DNA of 64,000 nucleotides from Achromobacter aegrifaciens (GTDB taxonomy: Bacteria > Pseudomonadota > Gammaproteobacteria > Burkholderiales > Burkholderiaceae_B). The notes beneath the pieces were generated by a model. It did not search any database. It worked only from the letters and a program-made list of their open reading frames with translations, and was not told where the DNA came from. Shown here piece by piece: positions 16,748-24,590 of the stretch. Positions within the stretch are counted from its first letter, which is position 1, and each line of letters starts with the position of its first letter. Where the stretch lies: contig NZ_CADIJY010000001.1 of the NCBI RefSeq assembly GCF_902859735.1, forward strand, positions 1,240,001-1,304,000. Direction: 5' to 3'. Made by a program: the position numbers and the translations under genes.

Positions 16748-19700
16748 GTGTTCGATACCGTTCTGATTGCCAACCGCGGCGAGATCGCCGTCCGCGCCAT
16801 CCGCACCCTCAAGCGGCTGGGCATCCGCAGCGTGGCCGTTTACTCCGACCCGGACCGCAATGCCGCGCACGTGCGCGCGGCCGACGTGGCCGTAGCTCTG
16901 GGCGGCGAAAAGGCCGCCGACAGCTACCTGCGCATGGACCTGCTGCTGGCCGCCGCGCGCGAGCATGGCGCGCAAGCCATCTATCCCGGCTACGGCTTCC
17001 TGTCCGAAAGCGCCGAGTTCGCGCAGGCCTGCGAAGACGCGGGCATTGCGTTCGTCGGCCCTACGCCCTTGCAGATCCGCGAGTTCGGCCTGAAGCACCG
17101 TTCCCGCGAACTGGCGGCCGAGGCCGGCGTGCCGATGACGCCGGGAACGGGCCTGCTGGACAGTCTGGGCGCCGCGCTGTCGCAGGCCGAACGCATCGGC
17201 TATCCGGTGATGCTAAAGAGCACGGCGGGAGGCGGCGGCATCGGCCTTTCGCGCTGCGACAACGAGGCCGAGCTGACTGCGGCCTTCGATAGCGTACAGC
17301 GCATGGGCGAGCACTTCTTCAGCGACGGCGGCGCCTTCATCGAGCGCTACGTCGACAATGCGCGCCATGTCGAGGTGCAGATCTTCGGCGACGGCGCCGG
17401 CCGTGTGCTGGCCCTGGGCGAGCGCGATTGCTCGGTGCAGCGCCGCAACCAGAAGGTCATCGAAGAGACGCCCGCGCCGCTTTTGCCCGCCGCCACGCGC
17501 CAGGCGCTGCACGCTGCCGCCGTGCGGCTGGGCGAGTCGGTCAACTACCGTTCCGCCGGCACCGTTGAATTCATCTACGACCCGGCGCGCGACAGCTTCT
17601 ATTTCTTGGAGGTCAATACCCGCTTGCAGGTAGAGCATCCCGTGACGGAAGCCGTCACCGGGCTGGACCTGGTGGAGTGCATGCTGCGCGTGGCCGCGGG
17701 CGAAGCGCTGGATTACGCCGCCATGTCGCGCGCGCCGCAAGGCGCATCCATCGAGGTGCGCCTGTATGCCGAGGATCCGCTGCGCCAGTTCCAGCCGTCG
17801 CCTGGCGTGTTGACCGACGTGTTCTTTCCGGAAGGCCTGCGGGTGGACGGCTGGGTCGCGACCGGCACCGAGGTGCCGGCGTTCTACGACCCCATGCTGG
17901 CCAAGCTGATCGTGCATGCCGGCACGCGCGAGGCCGCGCTGGACAAGCTGGCGCACGCGCTGGCCCGCACGCGCCTGCACGGCATCGCCACCAACCTGGA
18001 CTATCTGCGGCAGATCGTGGATGACGCGCGTTTTCGCGCAGGCGAGCTGTCCACGCGCTTCCTTGAAACCTTTGCCTACCGGCCCGCGGCGATCGAGGTG
18101 CTGGCGGCAGGCACCTACACCAGCGTGCAGGACTACCCTGGGCGGGTGGGCTACTGGGACATCGGCGTGCCGCCCTCGGGCCCGATGGACGACTATGCCT
18201 TCCGCATGGCCAACCGCATCGTCGGCAACGCGTCCGACGCAGCGGGCATCGAGGCCACGCTGGTCGGCCCGACCTTGCGCTTTCACGGCGATGCCGTCGT
18301 GGCGCTGACGGGAGCGGCCTGCGCCGCCACCCTGGATGGCGAGCCCGTGCCCATGTGGACGCCGGTGGCCGTGCGTTCCGGCCAGGTGCTGACGACCGGC
18401 CGCGCGCTGTCGGGCTGCCGCAGCTATCTGGCGGTGCGCGGCGGCCTGGACGTGCCGGTCTACCTGGGCAGCCGCTCCACCTTCGTGTTGGGCCAGTTTG
18501 GAGGGCATGCCGGCCGCACCTTGCGCGTGGGCGACATGCTGCCGCGGATCCGTCCTGAGCGGGACTGCGGTGCCACCGCACCTGTGTCCGAACCGCAGGC
18601 CGCGCCCGCCGGCTTGATTCCGGCCTATGGCAACACCTGGCAAATCGGCGTGCTCTACGGCCCGCACGGCGCGCCGGATTTCTTCCGGCCCGAAGCCATT
18701 GAGGCCTTCTTCGCCGCGGACTGGGAAGTGCACTACAACTCCAACCGGCTGGGCGTGCGCCTGATCGGCCCCAAACCAACTTGGGCGCGCGAGGACGGTG
18801 GCGAGGCGGGCCTGCATCCGTCCAATATCCACGATTGCGAATACGCCATCGGCAGCATCAACTTCACCGGCGACAGCCCCGTGATCCTGACGCGCGACGG
18901 CCCCAGCCTGGGCGGCTTCGTCTGCCCCGTCACCATCGCCCGCGCCGAACTGTGGAAGGTCGGGCAGGTCAAACCGGGCGACCGGATCCGCTTCGTGCGC
19001 ATCGACTATCAGCAGGCGGTGGCGCTGGAGGCGGCGCAGGACCGTTGCGTGGCCGAACTGGCGGCGCCCGCGCAGACAGAGCGGGCTGTGGCGCCGGCCA
19101 CCGTGGCGGAACCCATCATCGCGGCGCTGCCGGCCGAGGGCGCACGCCCTTCGGTTTCCTACCGCCAGGCGGGCGATGGCTACCTGCTGTTGGAGTACGG
19201 CGACAACGTGCTGGACCTCGCGCTGCGCATGCGCATCCATCTGCTGATGGAGGCGCTCAACGCCGAGCCCATCGCCGGCGTGCTGGAGCTGTCGCCGGGC
19301 GTGCGCTCGCTGCAGATCCGCTACGACAGCCGCGTCATCCTGCAGGGCGCGCTGATAGAACGCCTGTTGCGGATCGAGGCGGGCCTGGCCGACGTGGCCA
19401 CGCTCAAGGTGCCTACCCGCGTGGTCTACCTGCCCATGGCGTTCGAGGACTCGGCCACGCTGGGCGCGGTGCAGCGCTATCAGGAAACCGTGCGCGCCAG
19501 CGCGCCGTGGCTGCCCAACAACGTGGACTTCATCCAGCGCATCAATGGCCTGGCCAGCCGCAGGCAGGTCCGCGACATCGTGTTCGACGCCAGCTATCTG
19601 ATCATGGGCCTGGGCGACGTTTACCTGGGCGCGCCCTGCGCGGTGCCGATAGATCCGCGCCACCGCCTGCTGACCTCCAAGTACAACCCGGCTCGCACCT

Positions 19701-20380
19701 ACACCGCCGAAGGAACGGTAGGCATAGGCGGGGTCTACATGTGTATCTACGGCATGGATTCGCCCGGCGGCTATCAGCTGGTCGGACGCACCTTGCCCAT
19801 CTGGAACAAGTTTCTGAAGAACCCTGTGTTCCAGGACGGCAAGCCTTGGTTGCTGCGCTTTTTCGATCAGGTGCGCTTCTATCCGGTGACGGAAGCTGAA
19901 CTCGATGTGCTGCGCGAAGACTTCCGCGAAGGCCGGGCCACGGTCCGCATCGAGGAAGAGGTGTTCGATTTCGCGGCGCACCAGCGCTTCCTGGAGGAAG
20001 AAGCCGACAGCATCGCCGCGTTCCAGACACGCCAGAAGAGCGCCTTCGACGCCGAGGTGGCCTTGTGGAAAACAGAAGATGCCGCGGTGGAGCAAGCGGC
20101 GGCCGGACCCGAGCCCGAAGCCGAAGCGGCCTTGCGCGAAGGCGAAAGCCTGGTCAGCGCCGACATGTGCGGCAACGTCTGGAAGATCCCGGTGCAGGTG
20201 GGTCAGAGCGTATCGGCGGGGGACACGCTGGTGGTGGTCGAGGCCATGAAGATGGAGCTGTCCGTCATCGCGCCGGCGTCGGGGACCGTGGTCGCGATCC
20301 GCTGCGTGCCGGGCAAACCGGTGAACGCGGGCGACCCGCTCATCGTTCTGGCCGAAGACGCGACCTGCCCCGTAGCCTGA
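16748..20380 (+). CDS. uca: Urea carboxylase
   Basis: A 1210-residue multidomain biotin enzyme that carboxylates urea to allophanate at the cost of ATP. It contains a biotin carboxylase with ATP-grasp (residues 1-450, with a glycine-rich loop near 162 and the EVNTRLQVEHPVTE motif near 290), a carboxyltransferase formed by the AHS2/KipA-like domain (about 455-770) and the AHS1/KipI-like domain (about 800-1080), and a C-terminal biotinyl domain with EAMKME, the biotin being on Lys1168. The start is GTG with AGGGAG upstream. It lies 42 bp after allophanate hydrolase. Guanidine carboxylase is the main alternative, but there is no ykkC riboswitch, carboxyguanidine deiminase or Sug-type exporter nearby, and the urtABCDE operon is divergent. 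Confidence 0.93.
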   Translation: MFDTVLIANRGEIAVRAIRTLKRLGIRSVAVYSDPDRNAAHVRAADVAVALGGEKAADSYLRMDLLLAAAREHGAQAIYPGYGFLSESAEFAQACEDAGIAFVGPTPLQIREFGLKHRSRELAAEAGVPMTPGTGLLDSLGAALSQAERIGYPVMLKSTAGGGGIGLSRCDNEAELTAAFDSVQRMGEHFFSDGGAFIERYVDNARHVEVQIFGDGAGRVLALGERDCSVQRRNQKVIEETPAPLLPAATRQALHAAAVRLGESVNYRSAGTVEFIYDPARDSFYFLEVNTRLQVEHPVTEAVTGLDLVECMLRVAAGEALDYAAMSRAPQGASIEVRLYAEDPLRQFQPSPGVLTDVFFPEGLRVDGWVATGTEVPAFYDPMLAKLIVHAGTREAALDKLAHALARTRLHGIATNLDYLRQIVDDARFRAGELSTRFLETFAYRPAAIEVLAAGTYTSVQDYPGRVGYWDIGVPPSGPMDDYAFRMANRIVGNASDAAGIEATLVGPTLRFHGDAVVALTGAACAATLDGEPVPMWTPVAVRSGQVLTTGRALSGCRSYLAVRGGLDVPVYLGSRSTFVLGQFGGHAGRTLRVGDMLPRIRPERDCGATAPVSEPQAAPAGLIPAYGNTWQIGVLYGPHGAPDFFRPEAIEAFFAADWEVHYNSNRLGVRLIGPKPTWAREDGGEAGLHPSNIHDCEYAIGSINFTGDSPVILTRDGPSLGGFVCPVTIARAELWKVGQVKPGDRIRFVRIDYQQAVALEAAQDRCVAELAAPAQTERAVAPATVAEPIIAALPAEGARPSVSYRQAGDGYLLLEYGDNVLDLALRMRIHLLMEALNAEPIAGVLELSPGVRSLQIRYDSRVILQGALIERLLRIEAGLADVATLKVPTRVVYLPMAFEDSATLGAVQRYQETVRASAPWLPNNVDFIQRINGLASRRQVRDIVFDASYLIMGLGDVYLGAPCAVPIDPRHRLLTSKYNPARTYTAEGTVGIGGVYMCIYGMDSPGGYQLVGRTLPIWNKFLKNPVFQDGKPWLLRFFDQVRFYPVTEAELDVLREDFREGRATVRIEEEVFDFAAHQRFLEEEADSIAAFQTRQKSAFDAEVALWKTEDAAVEQAAAGPEPEAEAALREGESLVSADMCGNVWKIPVQVGQSVSAGDTLVVVEAMKMELSVIAPASGTVVAIRCVPGKPVNAGDPLIVLAEDATCPVA

Positions 20381-20382
20381 CC

Positions 20383-21132
20383 ATGCGCCTGGAATCCGCG
20401 CTGGCCGCTCCCGCCATCCGCCAGACGCCGGCCTTGGCCGGTTCGCTGGCCGACCAGGTCTATCAGCGGCTGAAAGACGACCTGTTCGACTTCCGCGTGC
20501 TGCCGGGCGAGCGCTTCACCGAGGCCGAGGTGGCGGCGCGGCTGGGCGTCAGCCGCACGCCGGTGCGGCTGGGACTGGCGCGGCTGGAGCGCGAAGGCTA
20601 CGTGCTGCCGCGTCCCCGCAGCGGCTGGCAGGTGCGGCCCTTTGACTTCGAACGCTTCGAGGCGTTGTATGACGTGCGCGTGGTGCTGGAAGAGGCTGCG
20701 GTCGAACGGCTGTGCGCGCGCGAGCACATGGACGAGGCAGGCATGCTGGGCGCGCTGAAGGACGTGTGGCTGGCGCCGCCGCGCCAGCGCATTCTGGACG
20801 GGCGGCTGGTGGCGCAACTGGACGAGGCTTTTCATTGTTCGCTGGTGGCCGCTGCCGGCAATCCCGAAATGGCGCAGATCCATCGCGACGTGACCGAGAA
20901 GATACGCATCGTGCGGCGGCTGGACTTCACCAAGGATTTCCGCGTGGACGCCACTTATGATGAGCACGCCGCCATCCTGCGCGCGGTGCTGGCGCGGCGG
21001 GCCGACGAGGCCACGCGCATGCTGCGTTCGCATATCGGCATGAGCCGCGCCGAGGTGCGCAAGATTACGCTGCACATGCTGCACCAGGCGCGCGAGCACG
21101 CGGGCGGCCGGGGCCTGGCGCTGCCCGACTAG
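20383..21132 (+). CDS. GntR-family regulator, FCD subfamily
   Basis: A 249-residue regulator with an N-terminal winged helix (residues 20-90, with FTEAEVAARLGVSRTPVR as the recognition region) and an all-helical FCD ligand domain (about 100-235). It begins two bases after the urea carboxylase stop and so is cotranscribed with the two urea-amidolyase genes. A perfect TTGTATACAA-type palindrome lies at that operon's start site, pointing to autoregulated repression relieved by a pathway metabolite (inference). Its last codons overlap by four bases the stop of a convergent anti-sigma gene. FCD metal/ligand residues were not individually assigned. Confidence 0.88.
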   Translation: MRLESALAAPAIRQTPALAGSLADQVYQRLKDDLFDFRVLPGERFTEAEVAARLGVSRTPVRLGLARLEREGYVLPRPRSGWQVRPFDFERFEALYDVRVVLEEAAVERLCAREHMDEAGMLGALKDVWLAPPRQRILDGRLVAQLDEAFHCSLVAAAGNPEMAQIHRDVTEKIRIVRRLDFTKDFRVDATYDEHAAILRAVLARRADEATRMLRSHIGMSRAEVRKITLHMLHQAREHAGGRGLALPD

Positions 21133-21944
21133 CCCTGCAGCTGCTGGTAGACCTCCTGCGACACGCGCAGCAGCTCGTCGCGGCTGACTGCGCCGGACAG
21201 CGCATAGCCGAACTGTCCTTCGACCCAGTAGAACACCCGCACCGGGCCTTCCTGGGTGAACTGGAATGCCGTCTGCCCGCCCGCGGCTTCGCGGGTGACG
21301 TACAGCGTCAGGCGCTGGCCGTCGGCCGCCCCGTACATGAACAGCGCGACCGGTCCCGCGCCGCCGGGCAGCAGGCGGCCTCCCACCAGTTCATAGCCGG
21401 CCTGCGACAGGGACGGCGGGCGCATGGTCGCGCCCATGCGCTTGGTCAGCCAGGTCACCAGGCCTTTTTCGTTATCGGCGCCGACCTCCACGGGCCGGCC
21501 CATGTCGGGCGCGTAGACCGCGTGGGCGATGGCGGCGCGCTGGGCATAGCCGCCCGCAATGCGTTCGGGCGCGGCGGTCGCCAGTGCGGCCTGCAGCTGG
21601 CGGGCGTCCATGGCGCCGCGCGAGATCCAGGCGGCGCTGGCGCTGATGGCGGCGATCGCCACGCCGGCGGCCAGGGCCCGCCAGGGCCAGGGGTTCGAGG
21701 GCCGCGCCAGGGGCAGGCGCAGCGGCAGCGGCTCGTCCAGCACCGGGTCCAGCATGGCGTGCAGCAGGCGTCGTTGCTCGCGCCATTCGTCGACGCGGGC
21801 CTGGTCTTGCGGATGGGAGGCCAGGAATGCTTCGACCTCGGCGCGGCGCGTGGGCGGCAACTGGCCGTCCGCATAGGCATGCAGGTCGGCTTCGGTAATC
21901 GGGGTGCCCGCGCCGGGCACCGCATGGAGGCGTTTCTCGTTCAT
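21129..21944 (-). CDS. Transmembrane anti-sigma factor
   Basis: A 271-residue protein with an N-terminal cytoplasmic part (about 1-85) of anti-sigma type (ITEADLHAYADGQL, followed by helices), one TM helix near residues 90-110 and a periplasmic C-terminal domain of about 160 residues. No CxxC or HxxxCxxC zinc motif is present in the N-terminal part, so it is not a ZAS-type redox sensor. It starts one base after the stop of the ECF sigma gene, and would be made in step with its partner. Release of the sigma factor probably depends on an extracytoplasmic signal. The signal is unknown. Confidence 0.85.
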   Translation of the reverse strand: MNEKRLHAVPGAGTPITEADLHAYADGQLPPTRRAEVEAFLASHPQDQARVDEWREQRRLLHAMLDPVLDEPLPLRLPLARPSNPWPWRALAAGVAIAAISASAAWISRGAMDARQLQAALATAAPERIAGGYAQRAAIAHAVYAPDMGRPVEVGADNEKGLVTWLTKRMGATMRPPSLSQAGYELVGGRLLPGGAGPVALFMYGAADGQRLTLYVTREAAGGQTAFQFTQEGPVRVFYWVEGQFGYALSGAVSRDELLRVSQEVYQQLQG

Positions 21945-21945
21945 G

Positions 21946-22458
21946 TCATTTCACGCGATGGAGCTTGCTGACGGTGTCGCGCGCCTGCATCAGCGCGCCC
22001 AGTTTTTCGCGGGCGCGCGACAGGCGCGACATGACCGTGCCCATCGGCACGTCCAGTATCCGGGCGGTGTCCTGATAGGACAGGTCTTCCACGCATATCA
22101 GCAACAGCACTTCCCGCTGTTCGGCGGGCAGGGTTTGCAGGCAGCGGTCCAGGTCGCGCACCTCCAGGTGGTCTGTCTGCGTGGCGCGCACCGGGGCGTC
22201 GGGCAGTTCGCCCGGGGCGGTCTGTTCGGCCCGCCGGTTGCTGGCGCGCACGCCGTCGATGAAATGGTTATGCATGATGCCGAACATCCAGGCGCGCAGC
22301 TCGCCGCGCCGCTGCCAGCGCGAATAGCGGCTCCATGCGCGCTCCAGCGTGTCCTGGACCAGGTCGTCGGCCCGGTGGGGGTCGCCCGTCAGCCCGCGGG
22401 CATAGCGCCGCAGGCTGGGGATGCAGGCCAGGATCAGGGCTTCGTCTTCGGCGCGCAT
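21946..22458 (-). CDS. ECF-family RNA polymerase sigma factor
   Basis: A 170-residue sigma-70-like factor with only regions 2 and 4. Region 2 includes DLVQDTLERAWSRYSRW (about 33-49) and region 4 holds EQREVLLLICVEDLSYQDTARIL with PMGTVMSRLSRAR (about 110-150). It is sandwiched between a secreted small protein and an anti-sigma gene in the same operon. An ECF-type promoter precedes the operon, consistent with autoactivation. The upstream gap is 30 bp. Confidence 0.92.
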   Translation of the reverse strand: MRAEDEALILACIPSLRRYARGLTGDPHRADDLVQDTLERAWSRYSRWQRRGELRAWMFGIMHNHFIDGVRASNRRAEQTAPGELPDAPVRATQTDHLEVRDLDRCLQTLPAEQREVLLLICVEDLSYQDTARILDVPMGTVMSRLSRAREKLGALMQARDTVSKLHRVK

Positions 22459-22488
22459 GGGTTGCTGCGTGTGATGGCGGACACCGTA

Positions 22489-22857
22489 TCAGGGCTTGGC
22501 AACGTGCCAGACTTCCTTGAAGTTGTCGCCGGTCTTGTCGCCCGCCTTGGCGTCCTTGGCATAGGTGTACAGCGGCTTGCCCTTGCTGGCCCATTGCTTG
22601 CTGCCGTCGTCGCGGGTGATGACGGTCAGGTCGCCCATGGGCTTGGCGTCGGCGCTGGCCATGACGGGCGGCCAGATCTTGGCGCACTGGTCGTTGCAGG
22701 CGCTCTTGCCGCCGGCATCCTTGTCGAAGGTGTAAAGCGTCATGCCGGCGCTGTTGACCAGCATGCCGTCCTGGGTCTTGACGGCCTGGGCCTGGGCGCC
22801 GGCCGAAAACAGGGCGGCGGCGGAGATGGCCAGGGCTGCGGCGATGTGTTTGCGCAT
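22489..22857 (-). CDS. Secreted Yx(F/W/Y)xxD-repeat protein (COG4315-like)
   Basis: A 122-residue secreted protein. A signal peptide ends near residue 24 (Ala-Gln-Ala), followed by two copies of the short secreted repeat: LYTFDKDAGGKSACNDQCAK around residue 41 and LYTYAKDAKAGD around 94. Two cysteines (ACNDQC) may form a disulfide. Function of this family is unknown; some members are in operons with ECF sigma factors and respond to oxidative or envelope stress. Here it is the promoter-proximal gene of such an operon. It may be the effector or the sensor of the regulatory pair. Confidence 0.85.
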   Translation of the reverse strand: MRKHIAAALAISAAALFSAGAQAQAVKTQDGMLVNSAGMTLYTFDKDAGGKSACNDQCAKIWPPVMASADAKPMGDLTVITRDDGSKQWASKGKPLYTYAKDAKAGDKTGDNFKEVWHVAKP

Positions 22858-22904
22858 GGTGTGCCTCGTACGTAGATAGGGAAAGTGGGAGACTGCCCCC
22901 TACA

Positions 22905-22930
22905 GACGCTGCCGGTCCCGGCTTTATTCC
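22905..22930 (-). promoter_or_regulatory. ECF-type promoter of the secreted protein / sigma / anti-sigma operon
   Basis: On the minus strand GGAAT (22930-22926) and CGTC (22908-22905) are separated by 17 bases, the layout of ECF promoters. The start would be near 22898, about 41 nt before the ATG. The -35 lies in the loop of a perfect 7-bp inverted repeat (CCCGGCT at 22917-22923, AGCCGGG at 22931-22937). Confidence 0.6.
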
Positions 22931-22957
22931 AGCCGGGCTGAAAGAAGTTGCAAAGGG

Positions 22958-23422
22958 TCAGCCGGCCGGCCGGACCGCGCCGGGTTCGTGACGCATTTCA
23001 TATTCCAGGTCGGTTTCCTCCACGGGGATGAAGCCCAGCGCTTCATAGAGGCGCCGGGCAGGGTTGCCCTTGAGCACGCTCAGGGTGACGGGGACGCCCT
23101 CGGCGTCGGCCTCGTCCAGCACGCCCTCCAGCAGGCGGCGGCCCAGCCCGCGGCCCTGGAAGGCGGGATCGATCTGGATCTGCACGATGCGCCAGCCTGC
23201 CGGGTCCCGGCCGTGCTTGAACAGGCCGGCGGGCCGGCCGTCCAGCCAGACGATGCGGGCGTCCTCGAAACGGTAACGGATGCGGGCCAGATGGTGGTCG
23301 TCATCCAGGGGAGCGCCCGCGCGCTGCAGGTGTTCCTGCATGGTGGTCTTGCGCAGGGTGAGCAGGAAGGGCAGGTCGTCTTCGGTGGCGGGTTGCAGCG
23401 CCAGGGAGCAGGTCTGGGTCAT
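22958..23422 (-). CDS. GNAT-family N-acetyltransferase
   Basis: A 154-residue protein with the GNAT fold. The acetyl-CoA binding motif A, QIDPAFQGRGLGRRLLE, lies near residue 90, and motif B, NPARRLYEALGF, near 125. The ATG at 23422 (MTQTCSLALQPATEDDL) gives the normal family start; the open frame further upstream to 23737 overlaps the neighbouring kinase gene and has a different composition. It is separated by 124 bp from the next upstream gene. The acceptor substrate cannot be predicted. Confidence 0.85.
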   Translation of the reverse strand: MTQTCSLALQPATEDDLPFLLTLRKTTMQEHLQRAGAPLDDDHHLARIRYRFEDARIVWLDGRPAGLFKHGRDPAGWRIVQIQIDPAFQGRGLGRRLLEGVLDEADAEGVPVTLSVLKGNPARRLYEALGFIPVEETDLEYEMRHEPGAVRPAG

Positions 23423-23546
23423 GGATGCGGGGGAATTGGGGGCGTCCGGCTGACGCGCCGGCGCGATTATCAGGTTATAGAGCGGTTGCGCCGCGGACGC
23501 CAGTCCGCCGCCTGGCGCTTTCAGCCCGCTCCTTGACGCCGTTGCG

Positions 23547-24590
23547 TCAACCCGCGCTGCCGTTGCGCGCGCACTCCCATCCCAGCTCGGCCAGCGGTTC
23601 CACCTTGGCGCCCATGGACCGGGCGTCGTCGGCTGCGGCATTGCCGCCCGAGGCGCGCGCGGCAACCCCTTGCAGGATGGCGGCCATGCGGAAGAAGCTG
23701 TAGGCGAGATAAAAGCCCCAATCGGACACCCCCGCAAGCCCGCGCGCCCGGCAATACGCGGCCACGACTTCGTCCTCGCCGGGGATGCCCAGCGCGGCGA
23801 GGTCGGAGCCGGCCACGCCGCGCCACAGCTGCGGCGATACGCGCCAGCACATGCTGTAGTAGGCCAGGTCCGCCAGCGGGTGGCCCAGTGTCGAAAGCTC
23901 CCAGTCCAGCAGGGCCAGCGCGCGGGGTTCGGTGGGATGGAAGATCAGGTTGTCCAGCCTGAAATCGCCATGCACCAGGCGCGTTTCGTCGCTGGCGGGA
24001 ATGTTGCGCGGCAGCCAGTCGATCAGCGCTTCCATGGCGGGCAGGTCGGCCGCCGGCCGGCTTTCGCGGTATTGCCGCGTCCAGCGTGATATCTGGCGCG
24101 CGTAGTAGTTGCCTGGACGGCCATAGCTTTCCAGGCCCAGGGCCGCGTAATCCAGTTGATGCAGGGCCGCGAGCACGCGGCTGGTTTCCGCGTAGATGGC
24201 GGCGCGCTCGGCCGGCGCGAGGCCCGGCAGGGCGGGGTCGACGAAGCTGCGTCCCTGCACGTAGTCCATCAGATAAAAGGGCGTGCCGAGCAGGCTGTCA
24301 TCGGCGCAATAGTCCAGCATGCGCGGCACGGGCACGTCGCTGCGCTGCAGCGCCCGCATCACCTGGAATTCCCGGTCGATGGCGTGCGCCGAGGGCAGCA
24401 GCTTGCCCGCGGGCTGCTTGCGCAGCACGTACTGGCCTTTGTCCGTGGTCACGACGTAGGTCGGATTCGATTGGCCGCCGGCCAGGCGGCGCAGCGCCAC
24501 TTCCTCCGCCCGTCCCGCATACCCTGCGCGCACCAGGTAGGCGGCCAGCGCGTCCTGGCCGTCGATGGCGTCCGCCGCCGCGCCCGTCAC
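23547..24590 (-). CDS. APH-family kinase, ACAD10/11 N-domain type
   Basis: A 347-residue kinase-like protein of the aminoglycoside phosphotransferase fold. It has the nucleotide loop [12 protein letters not shown], the VLRKQP lysine motif, [13 protein letters not shown] with catalytic Asp209, and [10 protein letters not shown] as the metal-binding Asp motif. These forms match the N-terminal domain of eukaryotic ACAD10/11 and LvaA-like kinases, which phosphorylate the hydroxyl of 4-hydroxyacyl-CoA, rather than antibiotic kinases. The start is GTG at 24590, overlapping the acyl-CoA dehydrogenase stop (GTGA), so the two are translationally coupled. It is the last gene of a 12-kb operon. The precise substrate is unknown. 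Confidence 0.82.
   Translation of the reverse strand: MTGAAADAIDGQDALAAYLVRAGYAGRAEEVALRRLAGGQSNPTYVVTTDKGQYVLRKQPAGKLLPSAHAIDREFQVMRALQRSDVPVPRMLDYCADDSLLGTPFYLMDYVQGRSFVDPALPGLAPAERAAIYAETSRVLAALHQLDYAALGLESYGRPGNYYARQISRWTRQYRESRPAADLPAMEALIDWLPRNIPASDETRLVHGDFRLDNLIFHPTEPRALALLDWELSTLGHPLADLAYYSMCWRVSPQLWRGVAGSDLAALGIPGEDEVVAAYCRARGLAGVSDWGFYLAYSFFRMAAILQGVAARASGGNAAADDARSMGAKVEPLAELGWECARNGSAG

Noticed and set aside
14630-17098. 822-codon minus-strand frame across allophanate hydrolase
   Set aside because: It would cross the sigma-54 promoter and the amidase gene, and its translation is Arg/Gln/His-rich with no recognisable fold.
17213-20095. 960-codon open frame on the minus strand opposite urea carboxylase
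   Set aside because: Low-complexity shadow translation without family features; the opposite strand encodes a complete biotin-dependent carboxylase.
23547-24590. Aminoglycoside resistance kinase
   Set aside because: Although of the APH fold, its motifs and coupling to an acyl-CoA dehydrogenase fit ACAD10/11/LvaA-type kinases, not antibiotic kinases.
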